Source: Rhizobium nepotum 39/7 (GTDB lineage: Bacteria; Pseudomonadota; Alphaproteobacteria; Rhizobiales; Rhizobiaceae). Taken from it: DNA of 64,000 bases. A program made the translations under genes and the position numbers. The DNA lies in contig NZ_JWJH01000017.1 of assembly GCF_000949865.1 (NCBI RefSeq), positions 182,409 through 246,408 on the forward strand, read 5' to 3'. Shown here one piece after another: positions 9,157 to 18,920 of this stretch; the stretch's first letter is position 1, and every line of letters starts with the position of its first letter. The notes under the pieces are model-generated. The model saw only the letters and a program-made list of their open reading frames with translations. It had not been told where the DNA came from and made no database searches.

Positions 9157-9720
9157 ATGAAAGTTTCAGAAGCAGATATTCTCATCGTACCGGGTTACAC
9201 CAACTCCGGCCCAGACCACTGGCAGACCCGCTGGGAGCGCAAGCTTTCCACCGCGCGCCGGGTCGAGCAGGCGGAATGGACAAAACCGGTGAAGCACGAT
9301 TGGGTGGCGCGGCTGGTGGAAGAGGTCAACGCCTCGACCAAGCCCGTGGTCATCGTCGCGCATTCGCTGGGCGTGCCGACCCTGATCCACGCCCTTCCGG
9401 AGATCGGCAAGAAGGTTGCAGGCGCGCTGCTGGTCGCACCGCCGGATGTCGCCAATCCCGATATCCGCCCGAAACATCTGATGACCTTCGGGCCTTATCC
9501 GCGCGATCCGTTGCCGTTTCCGGCGATCACCATCGCCAGCCGCAACGATCCCTTCGGCACCTACGAGCATGCCGACGATATCGCCGCCGCCTGGGGTTCG
9601 CAGCTGGTCGATGCCGGCATGTCCGGCCATATCAACGCCGAGTCCGGCCATGGCCCATGGCCCGAAGGCAGCATGGTGTTCGCCCAGTTCCTGAGCCGCC
9701 TGAAAGCGAACGAACCCTGA
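9157..9720 (+). CDS. RBBP9/YdeN-family alpha/beta hydrolase
   Basis: A 187-residue single-domain serine hydrolase. The family opening IVPGYTNSGPDHWQ is present, followed by the nucleophile elbow AHSLG (Ser70), an Asp in ASRNDPFG near residue 131 and a His in ESGHGPWP near residue 165, completing a triad. YdeN/RBBP9-type proteins are cytoplasmic hydrolases without established bacterial substrates. It lies between purB and purC on the same strand with loose spacing. Confidence 0.85.
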   Translation: MKVSEADILIVPGYTNSGPDHWQTRWERKLSTARRVEQAEWTKPVKHDWVARLVEEVNASTKPVVIVAHSLGVPTLIHALPEIGKKVAGALLVAPPDVANPDIRPKHLMTFGPYPRDPLPFPAITIASRNDPFGTYEHADDIAAAWGSQLVDAGMSGHINAESGHGPWPEGSMVFAQFLSRLKANEP

Positions 9721-9925
9721 CGATTGCGGCCGCGCAAGGTCCGTATCGCACCCGGCCGGTCACGTCGGTGGTTTTCCGGCCGGGCAACATTCTCCGGCCC
9801 GACACAAGAATTGAAGGGAAGATATGCGAGCCGCATTGTAGAATGCACTCTTTTCCTTTATGGGACCGCTCAAAGATACAAACGCAACGCCACCAGAATC
9901 GGCGTCAACCAAGAGACCTGCCATC

Positions 9926-10690
9926 ATGAACCGTCGCCGCCGTATTTACGAAGGCAAGGCCAAGATCCTCTATGAAGGTCCGGAGCCAGGCACGCTTATC
10001 CAGTTCTTCAAGGACGATGCGACTGCCTTCAACAAAAAGAAACATGAAGTCATCGACGGCAAAGGTGTGCTGAACAACCGTATTTGCGAATATGTCTTCA
10101 CGCATCTGAACAAGATCGGCATTCCGACGCACTTCATCCGCCGCCTCAACATGCGCGAGCAGTTGATCAAGGAAGTGGAGATGATCCCGCTTGAGATCGT
10201 CGTGCGCAATGTCGCCGCAGGCTCGCTGTCCAAGCGCCTCGGCATTGATGAAGGCGTGGTTCTGCCGCGCTCCATCATCGAGTTCTATTACAAGTCCGAC
10301 GAACTCGAAGACCCGATGGTCTCCGAAGAGCACATCACGGCCTTCGGCTGGGCAAACCCTGCCGAGCTTGACGACATCATGGCGCTCGCCATCCGCGTCA
10401 ACGACTTCCTGTCCGGCCTGTTCCTGGGCGTCGGCATCCAGCTCGTCGATTTCAAGATCGAATGCGGCCGCCTGTTCGAAGGCGACATGATGCGCATCAT
10501 CCTCGCCGACGAGATTTCGCCCGACAGCTGCCGCCTCTGGGACATCGAGACCCAGAAAAAGATGGACAAGGACCTGTTCCGCCGCGATATGGGCGGGCTT
10601 GTGGAAGCCTATTCCGAAGTGGCGCGCCGTCTCGGCATCATCAATGAAAACGAACCGATCCGCGGCACCGGCCCTGTCCTGGTAAAGTAA
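9926..10690 (+). CDS. purC: SAICAR synthetase (phosphoribosylaminoimidazole-succinocarboxamide synthase)
   Basis: A 254-residue enzyme that joins aspartate to CAIR with ATP. The ATG at 9926 gives the usual beginning [16 protein letters not shown], and the conserved [11 protein letters not shown] and [13 protein letters not shown] blocks follow. An ATG at 9860 would add 22 residues not seen in the family. It is followed by purS and purQ on the same strand. Confidence 0.96.
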   Translation: MNRRRRIYEGKAKILYEGPEPGTLIQFFKDDATAFNKKKHEVIDGKGVLNNRICEYVFTHLNKIGIPTHFIRRLNMREQLIKEVEMIPLEIVVRNVAAGSLSKRLGIDEGVVLPRSIIEFYYKSDELEDPMVSEEHITAFGWANPAELDDIMALAIRVNDFLSGLFLGVGIQLVDFKIECGRLFEGDMMRIILADEISPDSCRLWDIETQKKMDKDLFRRDMGGLVEAYSEVARRLGIINENEPIRGTGPVLVK

Positions 10691-10718
10691 TATCGGCCTC
10701 GTGAAATAATATCGGCCT
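10688..10718. repeat. Duplicated 12-mer between purC and purS
   Basis: TAATATCGGCCT occurs at 10688-10699, overlapping the purC stop, and again at 10707-10718, separated by 7 bases. It looks like a small tandem duplication of the purC tail that lengthened the spacer. Confidence 0.6.
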
Positions 10719-10745
10719 AGCAAGGTAAAATCAGGAGAAGATCAG

Positions 10746-10988
10746 GTGATCAAGGCACGGGTGACTGTTACGCTGAAGAACGGCGTTCTCGATCCGCAGG
10801 GCAAGGCAATTGAAGGCGCGCTCGGCAGCCTCGGTTTCGGTGGCGTCGGCCATGTCCGTCAGGGCAAGGTCTTCGATCTGGAACTGGAAGGCGCCGACAA
10901 GGCCAAAGCCGAGACCGACCTGAAGGCGATGTGTGAAAAACTCTTGGCCAATACGGTCATCGAAAACTACTCTATCGCCATTCTCTAA
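10746..10988 (+). CDS. purS: Phosphoribosylformylglycinamidine synthase subunit PurS
   Basis: An 80-residue subunit that bridges PurL and PurQ in the three-part FGAM synthase used by Gram-positives and alphaproteobacteria. The KARVTVTLKNGVLDPQG opening and the GVGHVRQGK motif are diagnostic. It starts with GTG at 10746, and AGGAG lies about 10 bases upstream. purQ follows after 21 bp. Confidence 0.95.
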   Translation: MIKARVTVTLKNGVLDPQGKAIEGALGSLGFGGVGHVRQGKVFDLELEGADKAKAETDLKAMCEKLLANTVIENYSIAIL

Positions 10989-11009
10989 AAGCCGCAGGAG
11001 CCGCCGACC

Positions 11010-11681
11010 ATGAAATCCGCCGTCGTCCAACTTCCCGGCCTCAACCGCGATCGCGACATGATCGCGGCGCTCACGAAAATCTCCGGCAAGGCGCCCGTCA
11101 CCATCTGGCAGACGGAAACAGACATTCCGGACGTCGACCTGATCGTCATTCCCGGCGGCTTTTCCTACGGTGACTACCTGCGTTGCGGCGCGATTGCCGC
11201 ACGCATGCCGGTCATGCAGGCCATCCGCGAAAAGGCTGAACAGGGCGTCAAGGTTCTGGGCGTGTGCAACGGCTTCCAGATATTGGTCGAAGCGGGCATG
11301 CTGCCGGGCGCGCTGATGCGCAACGCCTCACTGAAATTCGTCTGCCGTGAAGTGAAGCTCGAAGTCGTCAACAACGACACCGAATTCACCCGCGCCTATG
11401 ACAAGGGCCAGGTGCTGCGCTGCCCCGTCGCCCACCACGACGGCAATTATTTCCTCGATACGGATGAGCTTAAGTCCGTCGAAGACAACGGCCAGGTCGT
11501 TTTCCGTTATGCCGATGGAACCAACCCCAACGGCTCGATGAACGACATTGCCGGCGTCATCAACGCGAAGGGCAACGTGCTCGGCATGATGCCGCATCCG
11601 GAAAACCTGATCGAAGCCGCCCATGGCGGCAATGACGGCCGCGGCCTCTTCGCCTCGGCGCTCGGCGTCATCGCAGCCTGA
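11010..11681 (+). CDS. purQ: Phosphoribosylformylglycinamidine synthase subunit PurQ (glutaminase)
   Basis: A 223-residue class I glutamine amidotransferase that supplies ammonia to PurL. The nucleophile is Cys86 in GVCNGFQ, and the His-x-Glu pair is in MPHPENL near the C-terminus. The [10 protein letters not shown] loop is typical. It is closely coupled to purS; its partner purL is 3.4 kb downstream rather than adjacent. Confidence 0.96.
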   Translation: MKSAVVQLPGLNRDRDMIAALTKISGKAPVTIWQTETDIPDVDLIVIPGGFSYGDYLRCGAIAARMPVMQAIREKAEQGVKVLGVCNGFQILVEAGMLPGALMRNASLKFVCREVKLEVVNNDTEFTRAYDKGQVLRCPVAHHDGNYFLDTDELKSVEDNGQVVFRYADGTNPNGSMNDIAGVINAKGNVLGMMPHPENLIEAAHGGNDGRGLFASALGVIAA

Positions 11682-11764
11682 CAAGCGGGCGGGCCACCCG
11701 CCTGCCCTCTTCCCGATGCCACTTTCCCCGGCTCCAGTTTTTGGCCTTTATTTTGGATGACGCG

Positions 11765-12172
11765 ATGAACCGCCTGCTCCGTTCCCACGCCCCGAAGGCC
11801 GCTGGATTGCTTCTTGCCGCAGCTGCGCTTGCCGCGTGCCAGCCAAAGCCGCAACCGGTATCGTCCTCCGCATCCCGTGCGGCATTGCCAACCATGGAGC
11901 GGGTGGCGCTCGGCGCCAATGCCTGCTGGTTCAAATCCGGCGATCCGGCCTTCAAGGCCTATCGCCTGGCGCCCGAACTCAACTCCTTCTCCGGCCGCCC
12001 GCGCATTCTGCTCGTGCCGCGCAACAGCCCGGAATCGCGCCCGATGCTGGTCGTTCAGGCCGAAGGCAACCCGGCAAAGCTCGACGCTTTCGGACCCGTA
12101 ATGAACGAGACCCTTTCCGGCCGCATCGCCACCGATGTCAAACGCTGGGCGAATGGCGGCAAGGGCTGCTGA
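11765..12172 (+). CDS. Small lipoprotein, function unknown
   Basis: A 135-residue protein with a lipoprotein signal: basic start MNRLLR, hydrophobic core and lipobox LAAC at about residue 24. After the cysteine comes a short Pro/Ser linker and a compact domain with two further cysteines, one near the middle and one as the last residue, which could form a disulfide. I do not recognise the domain. It is expected in the envelope. ATG 11765 is preferred over an in-frame TTG at 11741 because it opens the signal peptide. Confidence 0.72.
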   Translation: MNRLLRSHAPKAAGLLLAAAALAACQPKPQPVSSSASRAALPTMERVALGANACWFKSGDPAFKAYRLAPELNSFSGRPRILLVPRNSPESRPMLVVQAEGNPAKLDAFGPVMNETLSGRIATDVKRWANGGKGC

Positions 12173-12225
12173 TCTAGCGGCCTTCACACGCTCACGCAAA
12201 AATTACGACAAGGCTCTTCCCACAC

Positions 12226-12262
12226 GCGACGTCATCCAAGGGCTTGTCCCAAGATGACGACG
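12226..12262. repeat. Short degenerate palindromic repeat (RIME-like)
   Basis: GTCATC and GATGAC form the ends of a 28-bp imperfect palindrome around CTTGTCCC. It shares the gacGTCATCC entry sequence with the elements at 30447, 33074 and 36324. Confidence 0.45.
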
Positions 12263-12401
12263 GTTGGAGCGAGCCATTCGCCAACACTCTGAAGCTCCAG
12301 ATACAAAAAGACCCGCCGACGCCGGTTGGGACTGGCGTGGCGGGCCTGCCGAATGGCTATTCAGGCACCGGGGAAAGAAGGCACCGCTCTCCGGCAGAAA
12401 A

Positions 12402-12707
12402 TCAAAGCGGCCGCGTCGGCCACGAGAAGAGCTGCGACTTTGCGACCTCCTTCAAGGCCTCGTCGCGCGTGATGCCGATATCCTCCAGAAGATCGTCGGA
12501 GAGTTCCCGCAGGGCCAACCGCCCCTGGCGTTTCGCGTGCCAATAGGACAAGCCGGCAATCAGGCGACCAATAAGCGTGTGAGCGATTTCAGCCGGATAC
12601 GGCGCCGGTGCGACCATGTCGCCGGCATCGCGGAACACGCGTTCCCGTTCGTAGCCGTCAGGATAGAGTGTATCCGCTGTCGAAAGGTATTGATCTAGCT
12701 TGCGCAT
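12402..12707 (-). CDS. DUF1127 (YjiS-like) small protein
   Basis: A 101-residue protein whose C-terminal half carries the DUF1127 pattern: LAGLSYWHAKRQGR then LRELSDDLLEDIGITRDEA. The N-terminal 45 residues are an added variable arm. DUF1127 proteins are small, often Arg-rich and abundant in Agrobacterium, where some have been tied to phosphate and other metabolic regulation. It is divergent from the MocR gene, with 93 bp between starts. A second DUF1127 gene is at 30660. Confidence 0.82.
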   Translation of the reverse strand: MRKLDQYLSTADTLYPDGYERERVFRDAGDMVAPAPYPAEIAHTLIGRLIAGLSYWHAKRQGRLALRELSDDLLEDIGITRDEALKEVAKSQLFSWPTRPL

Positions 12708-12792
12708 ATTGCACCTATTGTCTCCGTTCGTTTAGTCTCATTTAATGCAGCCAATAAATACAATTGACGCGGATACAGATACAATGCATAAA

Positions 12793-12807
12793 TTGTCACC
12801 ATGACAA
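12793..12807. promoter_or_regulatory. Inverted repeat over the MocR-gene start codon
   Basis: TTGTCA, two bases, then TGACAA; the ATG of the regulator gene lies inside it. Just upstream are two direct copies of ATACAAT and a GATACAGATACA run. The layout suggests an autoregulatory operator (inference). Confidence 0.45.
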
Positions 12808-14219
12808 ATTGGCTTCCTGACATTACCGAGGGCATTGGACCCATCTACCTTCGTCTCGCAGACAGTATCGAAGGTGCGATTTCGGATGGCGTTCTGCAGG
12901 CCGGCTCGAAATTACCGCCTCAGCGCAATCTCGCCTATGACCTCGGCGTGACGATCGGCACAATCAGCCGGGCCTATGCGCTTATTCACGAACGAGGCCT
13001 CGTCAGCGGCGAAGTCGGGCGTGGCACCTATGTCAATGAGCGCAAGACCCCTGCCCCGTCGTCGCGCGTGGAACCGGCAGCGGCGGCGTTCGGCGGTACA
13101 CGGCATTCGGTCGACACCAGCGCCGAGTTTCGCCTGAACACCACCGCTGCACCCGATGTCGGCCAGAGCACGCTGATTACGCGACACATCGAAGCCGTCA
13201 CCCGAGACCATCCTTTCGAAGTCACCAACTACACCCGCACGCTTCCAGACAGCTGGTGCATGGCGGGCGTTCGTTGGCTTTCCCAGAATGGCTGGTCGCC
13301 CAAACCGGAAAACATCGTTTCAACGCTCGGCGCCCATGCGGCTGTGATGAGTGTGGTAACGGCGATGACGGCGCCGGGGGACCGCATCGTTTTCGAGCCC
13401 CTCACCTATTCCCATATCAGCCGCAGCGCCGCACTCGCCGGACGGCGGGTAACGCTGGTTGAGGCGGATGAGAAGGGTATTGTCCCTGATGATTTCGAGC
13501 GCGTCTGCGCCCAGCAGCACCCCAAGATGATCTTCCTGATGTCGGCGGGCCAGAACCCGACCTGCGCCACCCTGCCCGAGGAGCGGCGGCGCGCAATCGC
13601 CGATATCGCCCGCAGATATGGCGTATGGATCGTAGAGGACAATCTCTATGGCGCCATGACCCGCGAGGCCATCCCGCTCATTGCGGAATTCGCGCCCGAT
13701 ATCACCTTCGTCGTCGGCGGCCTGTCCAAATCCGTTTCCGCCGGCGTCCGGGGCGGCTGGGTCGCCTGCCCGGCACAGTTCTCCTCGAGGATACGCATTT
13801 CGCATTCGATGATAACCGGCGGCTTGCCCTTCATGCTGGCCGAACTGAATGCGCGGCTCGTCAACAGCGGCGACGCCGATGACATTCGCAAGGATTGCAT
13901 TGCCGAAATCAACCAGCGCGAGGCGATCGCCAGACGCGTCTTTGCCGGGCTGGAATTCAATTCTCTGCCGGATATCGCCTTCATGTGGCTGCGGCTGCCC
14001 GAACCCTGGCTATCCGGCACCTTCCGCAATGCCGCCATGAAGGAAGGCGTGCTGATCGACGACGAGGACGAGTTCAAGGCCGGGCGCACGGAGAAGGTTT
14101 TCCACCGTGTCCGCATCAGCTTTTCCGGGCCTCCCAAACGCGAGGAACTGACGCATGCCTTCGGCATCCTGCGCAATTTGCTGGATAACGGTTCGGCCGG
14201 CTATGAAAGCGAAGCGTGA
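12801..14219 (+). CDS. MocR/GntR-family PLP-dependent regulator
   Basis: A 472-residue fusion of an N-terminal GntR winged helix (about residues 12-80, with LPPQRNLAYDLGVTIGTISRAY) and a fold-type I aminotransferase domain. The PLP-binding lysine is Lys310 in GLSKSVSAG, and an Asn-Pro in SAGQNPT matches the cofactor site. Such proteins sense an amino acid, vitamin or amine through PLP and control nearby genes; the divergent DUF1127 gene is the only close candidate. No Shine-Dalgarno sequence precedes the ATG. Confidence 0.92.
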   Translation: MTNWLPDITEGIGPIYLRLADSIEGAISDGVLQAGSKLPPQRNLAYDLGVTIGTISRAYALIHERGLVSGEVGRGTYVNERKTPAPSSRVEPAAAAFGGTRHSVDTSAEFRLNTTAAPDVGQSTLITRHIEAVTRDHPFEVTNYTRTLPDSWCMAGVRWLSQNGWSPKPENIVSTLGAHAAVMSVVTAMTAPGDRIVFEPLTYSHISRSAALAGRRVTLVEADEKGIVPDDFERVCAQQHPKMIFLMSAGQNPTCATLPEERRRAIADIARRYGVWIVEDNLYGAMTREAIPLIAEFAPDITFVVGGLSKSVSAGVRGGWVACPAQFSSRIRISHSMITGGLPFMLAELNARLVNSGDADDIRKDCIAEINQREAIARRVFAGLEFNSLPDIAFMWLRLPEPWLSGTFRNAAMKEGVLIDDEDEFKAGRTEKVFHRVRISFSGPPKREELTHAFGILRNLLDNGSAGYESEA

Positions 14220-14335
14220 CCAACGCCGGGAACGAGTCTTTCCTGCAACATGGCGTCTAATTCAGTAACTGATTATTTACCGAGCCGACAAATCTGCCAT
14301 CCTTTCCATACTGTTTCGGAGTGGAGAATGATTCG

Positions 14336-14926
14336 ATGGCAGCATTCGTTTCCATATCCGCCAGGACGTCTTTCGTTCTGGCAATGCTTGTTGCAGCATT
14401 CGCGTTGACTGACATGACACCGGCCGCCGCTGCGGATGGCACGGTATTCGATGAATTGCGTTTCGGCGTCACCACCTCTTTGACCGGTCGCGACGACGGC
14501 GGCGAAAATGGCGTATTTCCCGCCTTCACCGCCTATTTCGACCCTTTCGCGAGCGCATCGGCCGTCACCTTCGGCGAAAAACTCGCCCGGCCGCGCCTGC
14601 ATCTGGGTGCGGAAATCGGCACCGAGGGAGCCGCAACCACCATTTACGGGGGCGTGAACTGGACCTTCGATCTCAATCCGAAGATTTTCGTCGATCTGGG
14701 TTTCGGCGGCCTGTGGCATGACGGCAGGCTGAGAAACGGCCCGGGTGAAACCGGTGCCGAATTTGGCTGCCGTGCGCTTTTTCATGAATATGCCGCCATC
14801 GGATATCGCTTCGACAACAACTGGAATATTTCGACCCAGATCGAACATGCGTCCCACGCCAATCTTTGCGACGGCCCCAATGACGGGTTGACGCGTGTGG
14901 GACTTATGGTTGGCTACAAGTTCTGA
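14336..14926 (+). CDS. Lipid A 3-O-deacylase, PagL-like
   Basis: A 196-residue outer-membrane beta-barrel protein with a signal peptide ending near residue 32. The C-terminal part has the PagL hallmark with catalytic His and Ser (EHASHANLC), and ends GLMVGYKF with the terminal Phe expected of a barrel. PagL removes the 3-O acyl chain from lipid A, changing how the envelope is sensed by hosts. GTG at 14321 is an alternative start; ATG 14336 has GGAG at a workable distance. Confidence 0.85.
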   Translation: MAAFVSISARTSFVLAMLVAAFALTDMTPAAAADGTVFDELRFGVTTSLTGRDDGGENGVFPAFTAYFDPFASASAVTFGEKLARPRLHLGAEIGTEGAATTIYGGVNWTFDLNPKIFVDLGFGGLWHDGRLRNGPGETGAEFGCRALFHEYAAIGYRFDNNWNISTQIEHASHANLCDGPNDGLTRVGLMVGYKF

Positions 14927-15040
14927 ATAAGCCAAGAAAGCAGCGTTTTGCCGGCAAAGCGGCGCATTTTCCTGTCGCACGGATGCGCCTCTTGCGCTAA
15001 AGAACCGGAAACTTTCCTCGGCTCGAACCGCGTGAGACCT

Positions 15041-17275
15041 ATGTCTATCTCAAATTCCATCAAGATCACCCCGGAACTCGTTGCATCCCACGGGCTGAAG
15101 CCCGACGAATACCAGCGTATCCTCGACCTGATCGGACGGGAGCCGAGCTTTACCGAGCTTGGCATTTTCTCGGCCATGTGGAACGAGCATTGCTCCTACA
15201 AGTCTTCCAAGAAGTGGCTGAAGACCCTGCCGACGACCGGACCGCGCGTCATTCAGGGTCCCGGCGAAAATGCCGGTGTGGTGGATATCGACGATGGCGA
15301 CTGCGTCGTCTTCAAGATGGAGAGCCACAACCATCCGTCCTACATCGAGCCCTATCAGGGTGCGGCAACCGGCGTCGGCGGCATCCTGCGCGATGTCTTC
15401 ACCATGGGCGCACGCCCGATCGCAGCCATGAATGCGCTGCGTTTCGGCGCACCCGACCATCCGAAGACCCGCCACCTCGTTGCTGGCGTCGTCGCCGGTG
15501 TCGGCGGTTACGGCAACTCCTTCGGCGTGCCGACCGTCGGCGGCGAAGTGGAATTCGATCCGCGCTATAACGGCAACATCCTCGTCAACGCCTTTGCCGC
15601 CGGTCTTGCCAAGTCCGATGCGATCTTCCTGTCGGAAGCAAAAGGCGTCGGCCTGCCGGTGGTCTATCTCGGCGCAAAGACCGGCCGCGACGGCGTCGGC
15701 GGCGCGACCATGGCGTCTGCCGAATTCGACGAGTCCATCGAGGAAAAGCGCCCGACCGTTCAGGTCGGCGACCCTTTCACCGAAAAGTGCCTGCTGGAAG
15801 CCTGCCTCGAACTGATGAAGACCGGCGCGGTCATCGCCATTCAGGACATGGGTGCGGCCGGTCTTACCTGCTCGGCCGTCGAAATGGGCGCCAAGGGCGA
15901 TCTCGGCATCGAACTCGATCTTAACGCCGTGCCGGTGCGCGAGGAGCGCATGACGGCTTACGAAATGATGCTGTCGGAAAGCCAGGAGCGCATGCTCATG
16001 GTGCTTGAACCCTCTAAGGAAGAGGTCGCCAAGGCGATCTTCGTCAAATGGGGGCTGGATTTCGCCATTGTCGGCAAGACCACCGACGACCTGCGTTTCC
16101 GCGTGCTGCACAATGGCGAGGAAGTCGCCAACCTGCCGATCAAAGATCTCGGCGATCAGGCTCCGGAATATGACCGCCCGTGGACGCCCGCCAAGGTTCA
16201 GGCGCCGCTTTCGGAAAACGACATTCCTTCGGCCGATATTGCCGATGCGCTGGTTTCGCTTCTCGGTTCGGCCAACAATTCCTCGCGCCGCTGGGTCTAT
16301 GAGCAATATGACACGCTGATCCAGGGCAACTCCCTGCAGCTTCCGGGCGGCGATGCCGGCGTGGTTCGTGTCGAAGGCCATGACAAGAAGGCGCTCGCCT
16401 TCTCCTCCGACGTGACGCCGCGTTATGTCGAGGCTGATGCCTTCGAAGGCGGCAAGCAGGCCGTGGCCGAATGCTGGCGCAACATCACCGCAACCGGCGC
16501 CCTGCCGCTGGCGGCCACCGACAACCTCAACTTCGGCAATCCCGAAAAGCCTGAGATCATGAGCCAGCTCGTCCATGCCATCAAGGGCATCGGCGAAGCC
16601 TGCCGCGTGCTGGAATTCCCGATCGTTTCCGGCAACGTGTCGCTCTACAACGAGACCAACGGTCAGGCGATCCTGCCCACACCCACCATCGGCGGCGTTG
16701 GCCTGCTGAAGGACTGGAGCCGCATGGCCCGCATCCGCTTTGCCGCCGCCGACGAGGTGGTGCTGCTGGCCGGTGCGCCTGCTGGTCTCGGCACCCACAT
16801 CGCCCAGTCCGTTTACATGCGTGACATCCATAACCGCATCGATGGCCCGGCACCGCATGTCGATCTGGCTGCTGAAAAGAAAAACGGCGATTTCGTCCGT
16901 TCGCTCATCATTGATGGTCTTGCGACAGCCGTTCACGATTGCTCCTCGGGCGGTCTGGCACTTGCGGTTGCCGAAATGGCGATTTCGTCCGGCATCGGCG
17001 CAACGATCGATGCGGTTGAAGGCCACAATCCGGTCCTCACCTTCTATGGCGAAGATCAGGGCCGTTACGTCCTGACCGTCAAGAAAAGTGATCTCGAAAA
17101 GGTGCAGGCGGCGGCAAAGGTGGCGGGCGTTTCCTGCCCCGCAATCGGCGTCACCGGTGGCGTCAGCGTAAAGCTGGGCACGGCGCGGGCCGTGGAGATT
17201 AAAGAATTGCACTTGGCCTATGAATCGTGGTTCCCTCAATTCATGGACGGCGAAACTTTGATCGCCGCAGAATGA
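15041..17275 (+). CDS. purL: Phosphoribosylformylglycinamidine synthase subunit PurL
   Basis: A 744-residue small-type PurL, the ATP-using subunit of FGAM synthase that works with PurS and PurQ encoded 4 kb upstream. The sequence shows both pseudo-symmetric AIR-synthase-like halves: [15 protein letters not shown] and KMESHNHPS near the start, GAAGLTCS in the middle, and [13 protein letters not shown] in the second half. ATG 15041 gives the normal N-terminus; the longer frame from 14948 is spurious. Confidence 0.97.
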   Translation: MSISNSIKITPELVASHGLKPDEYQRILDLIGREPSFTELGIFSAMWNEHCSYKSSKKWLKTLPTTGPRVIQGPGENAGVVDIDDGDCVVFKMESHNHPSYIEPYQGAATGVGGILRDVFTMGARPIAAMNALRFGAPDHPKTRHLVAGVVAGVGGYGNSFGVPTVGGEVEFDPRYNGNILVNAFAAGLAKSDAIFLSEAKGVGLPVVYLGAKTGRDGVGGATMASAEFDESIEEKRPTVQVGDPFTEKCLLEACLELMKTGAVIAIQDMGAAGLTCSAVEMGAKGDLGIELDLNAVPVREERMTAYEMMLSESQERMLMVLEPSKEEVAKAIFVKWGLDFAIVGKTTDDLRFRVLHNGEEVANLPIKDLGDQAPEYDRPWTPAKVQAPLSENDIPSADIADALVSLLGSANNSSRRWVYEQYDTLIQGNSLQLPGGDAGVVRVEGHDKKALAFSSDVTPRYVEADAFEGGKQAVAECWRNITATGALPLAATDNLNFGNPEKPEIMSQLVHAIKGIGEACRVLEFPIVSGNVSLYNETNGQAILPTPTIGGVGLLKDWSRMARIRFAAADEVVLLAGAPAGLGTHIAQSVYMRDIHNRIDGPAPHVDLAAEKKNGDFVRSLIIDGLATAVHDCSSGGLALAVAEMAISSGIGATIDAVEGHNPVLTFYGEDQGRYVLTVKKSDLEKVQAAAKVAGVSCPAIGVTGGVSVKLGTARAVEIKELHLAYESWFPQFMDGETLIAAE

Positions 17276-17291
17276 ACTAAGGAGAAACATC

Positions 17292-17525
17292 ATGCCCATG
17301 AAACCCGGCGACATTGAAGACATGATTAAGGCGGGAATTCCCGGGGCAAAGGTCACGATCCGCGATCTGGCCGGTGATGGCGATCATTACGCGGCGGAAG
17401 TCGTCGCGGATGCGTTCAAGGGCAAGACCCGTGTGCAGCAGCACCAGATGGTCTATGACGCGCTACAGGGCAATATGGGCGGTGTTCTGCACGCCCTTGC
17501 CCTGCAGACCTCGGCTCCTGAATGA
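17292..17525 (+). CDS. BolA-family protein
   Basis: A 77-residue BolA/IbaG-type protein. The class II KH-like fold is recognisable by the central HYAAEVVADAF strand-helix and the RVQQHQMVYDAL helix with the invariant C-terminal His in GGVLHALAL, a ligand for the [2Fe-2S] cluster shared with a monothiol glutaredoxin. grxD is 1.8 kb downstream. It begins 16 bp after purL with AGGAG upstream and is probably on the same transcript. Confidence 0.93.
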   Translation: MPMKPGDIEDMIKAGIPGAKVTIRDLAGDGDHYAAEVVADAFKGKTRVQQHQMVYDALQGNMGGVLHALALQTSAPE

Positions 17526-17603
17526 CCGCACCGGTCAATGCGGCTCCGGCGGGACGGTTTCACTGTCCTGGCCGCGACAACGCATGAAGGCCACGAATAA
17601 AAA

Positions 17604-17634
17604 CGCCCGCGTGACAACCTCACGCGGGCCTTTT
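17604..17634. terminator. Bidirectional intrinsic terminator
   Basis: A 10-bp stem, GCCCGCGTGA at 17605-17614 with TCACGCGGGC at 17620-17629 and a 5-base loop, is followed by CTTTTTA on the plus strand and GTTTTTA on the minus strand. It separates the convergent purL-bolA unit and the hydrolase gene. Confidence 0.85.
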
Positions 17635-17660
17635 TATGTCCGGTAGAATGGCCGCGCCAC

Positions 17661-18809
17661 TTACAAAACGGGCGGGCTCTGCGAATCCAGATCGGCAAAG
17701 GATGCGGCCGGCAAAGGCCCTGATGTCAGCAGGGTGAAGTCGTAACCGGACTTGCGATCCGGCCCCAGAACATATTGCCGGTGCATGCGCAGGAAATTGC
17801 GCTTGTTCTTTTTATAGCGTTCCGGCGAAAGCGAATGCTTGAAGCGGATCGGCACGATTTTCGGCTGCGGCGCATCCTTATGACCGGTAAGCGCCACGGT
17901 GTTGCACCGGTAAAGGTGGATCGGATCCGTCAGGCACTGAATATCGAACCATGTCACTTCAGGGTGACGCGCAATCGTACCGATGCTCTTTCGCAGCCTG
18001 TCTGCACTCGACAGCAACGCACATTGCAACGCCGCACCACCCAGTGTCGCAAAGGACAAATTCCTGCCATTGAGAGCATCTGGCCGCAGTTCCAGCACGC
18101 GGCCGATCACGGCGAGCCCCAGGCTGGCCCCCATGCTGTGCGACACGACCAGAACCTCCTCCGAGGGCTGCTCCAGCGCCTTGAGAACGAGGGCCGCCTT
18201 CTCTTCGATCCAGTCGCGGGCAATCGGCTCATCGCGCCCGACGGCCAGCGCAAAGCGCCAGTCGGCATAAAGATGCAGCGTATGAAACCGCTCGGCGAAG
18301 GGCAGAAACCCCTTCACGAAGAACAGCACGGCAGCGGGCACGCTGATCGCAAGCAGCCAGAGGGAGAGACCGAAAAGGAAAGGCGAAAGCGCAATCCCCA
18401 GCGCAAACGCGAAACCCACAAGCATCAGCAGGAATGGGAAGATGAAAAACAGGCCGAAACGCCAGGCATGGCGTAGATAACGCCCGGCACCACCCTCCGC
18501 AACGATGCCGGCTGCGGCCCCAAAGCCCAGCGCGATCTGCCGCCAGAGCGGCGCATTCCGCAATTGCGAAATGACCGCATTATGGTCGTAGACGACGATC
18601 ATGGAGCGGGTCCGCCAGTCGCCAGCCGAGGCCTCTACCGTGAATGTTTCGCCAGCCGGCGTCCTCTCCAGCGCGCCGACCGCATAATCGACATCCCACG
18701 TCTTGCCGGCAAGGGCTGCCGCCCGCTGATAGCGCAGGTGATGGGCCGCCGCATCGAGCGGATCGAAGCCGGGGAAATAAAGAACAAGTCGTGACTTGAC
18801 GGTCGACAT
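17661..18809 (-). CDS. Membrane-anchored alpha/beta-hydrolase-like protein
   Basis: A 382-residue protein. The N-terminal part reads like a hydrolase strand-turn (VLYFPGFDPLD); a cluster of two or three transmembrane helices lies at about residues 118-170; the second half has a lipase-type nucleophile elbow SHSMGAS and downstream charged residues. A serine hydrolase acting at the inner membrane is the best reading, with unknown substrate. The insertion of membrane helices between the first strand and the nucleophile is unusual. ATG 18809 (GAAGG upstream) is preferred over the longer frame from 18869. Confidence 0.72.
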   Translation of the reverse strand: MSTVKSRLVLYFPGFDPLDAAAHHLRYQRAAALAGKTWDVDYAVGALERTPAGETFTVEASAGDWRTRSMIVVYDHNAVISQLRNAPLWRQIALGFGAAAGIVAEGGAGRYLRHAWRFGLFFIFPFLLMLVGFAFALGIALSPFLFGLSLWLLAISVPAAVLFFVKGFLPFAERFHTLHLYADWRFALAVGRDEPIARDWIEEKAALVLKALEQPSEEVLVVSHSMGASLGLAVIGRVLELRPDALNGRNLSFATLGGAALQCALLSSADRLRKSIGTIARHPEVTWFDIQCLTDPIHLYRCNTVALTGHKDAPQPKIVPIRFKHSLSPERYKKNKRNFLRMHRQYVLGPDRKSGYDFTLLTSGPLPAASFADLDSQSPPVL

Positions 18810-18920
18810 GCATAAACCTTCGGGGCTGGAGGCACCCGAAAGGATCGCTTGATACAGTGGGCGATGCACGTATAGTAAAAATCACGACGGAAATATGATT
18901 TATTTACTGGTGAGGGAAAA

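Noticed and set aside
15050..17356. 768-codon minus-strand open frame
   Set aside because: Antisense to purL over its whole length; an artefact of high GC codon use.
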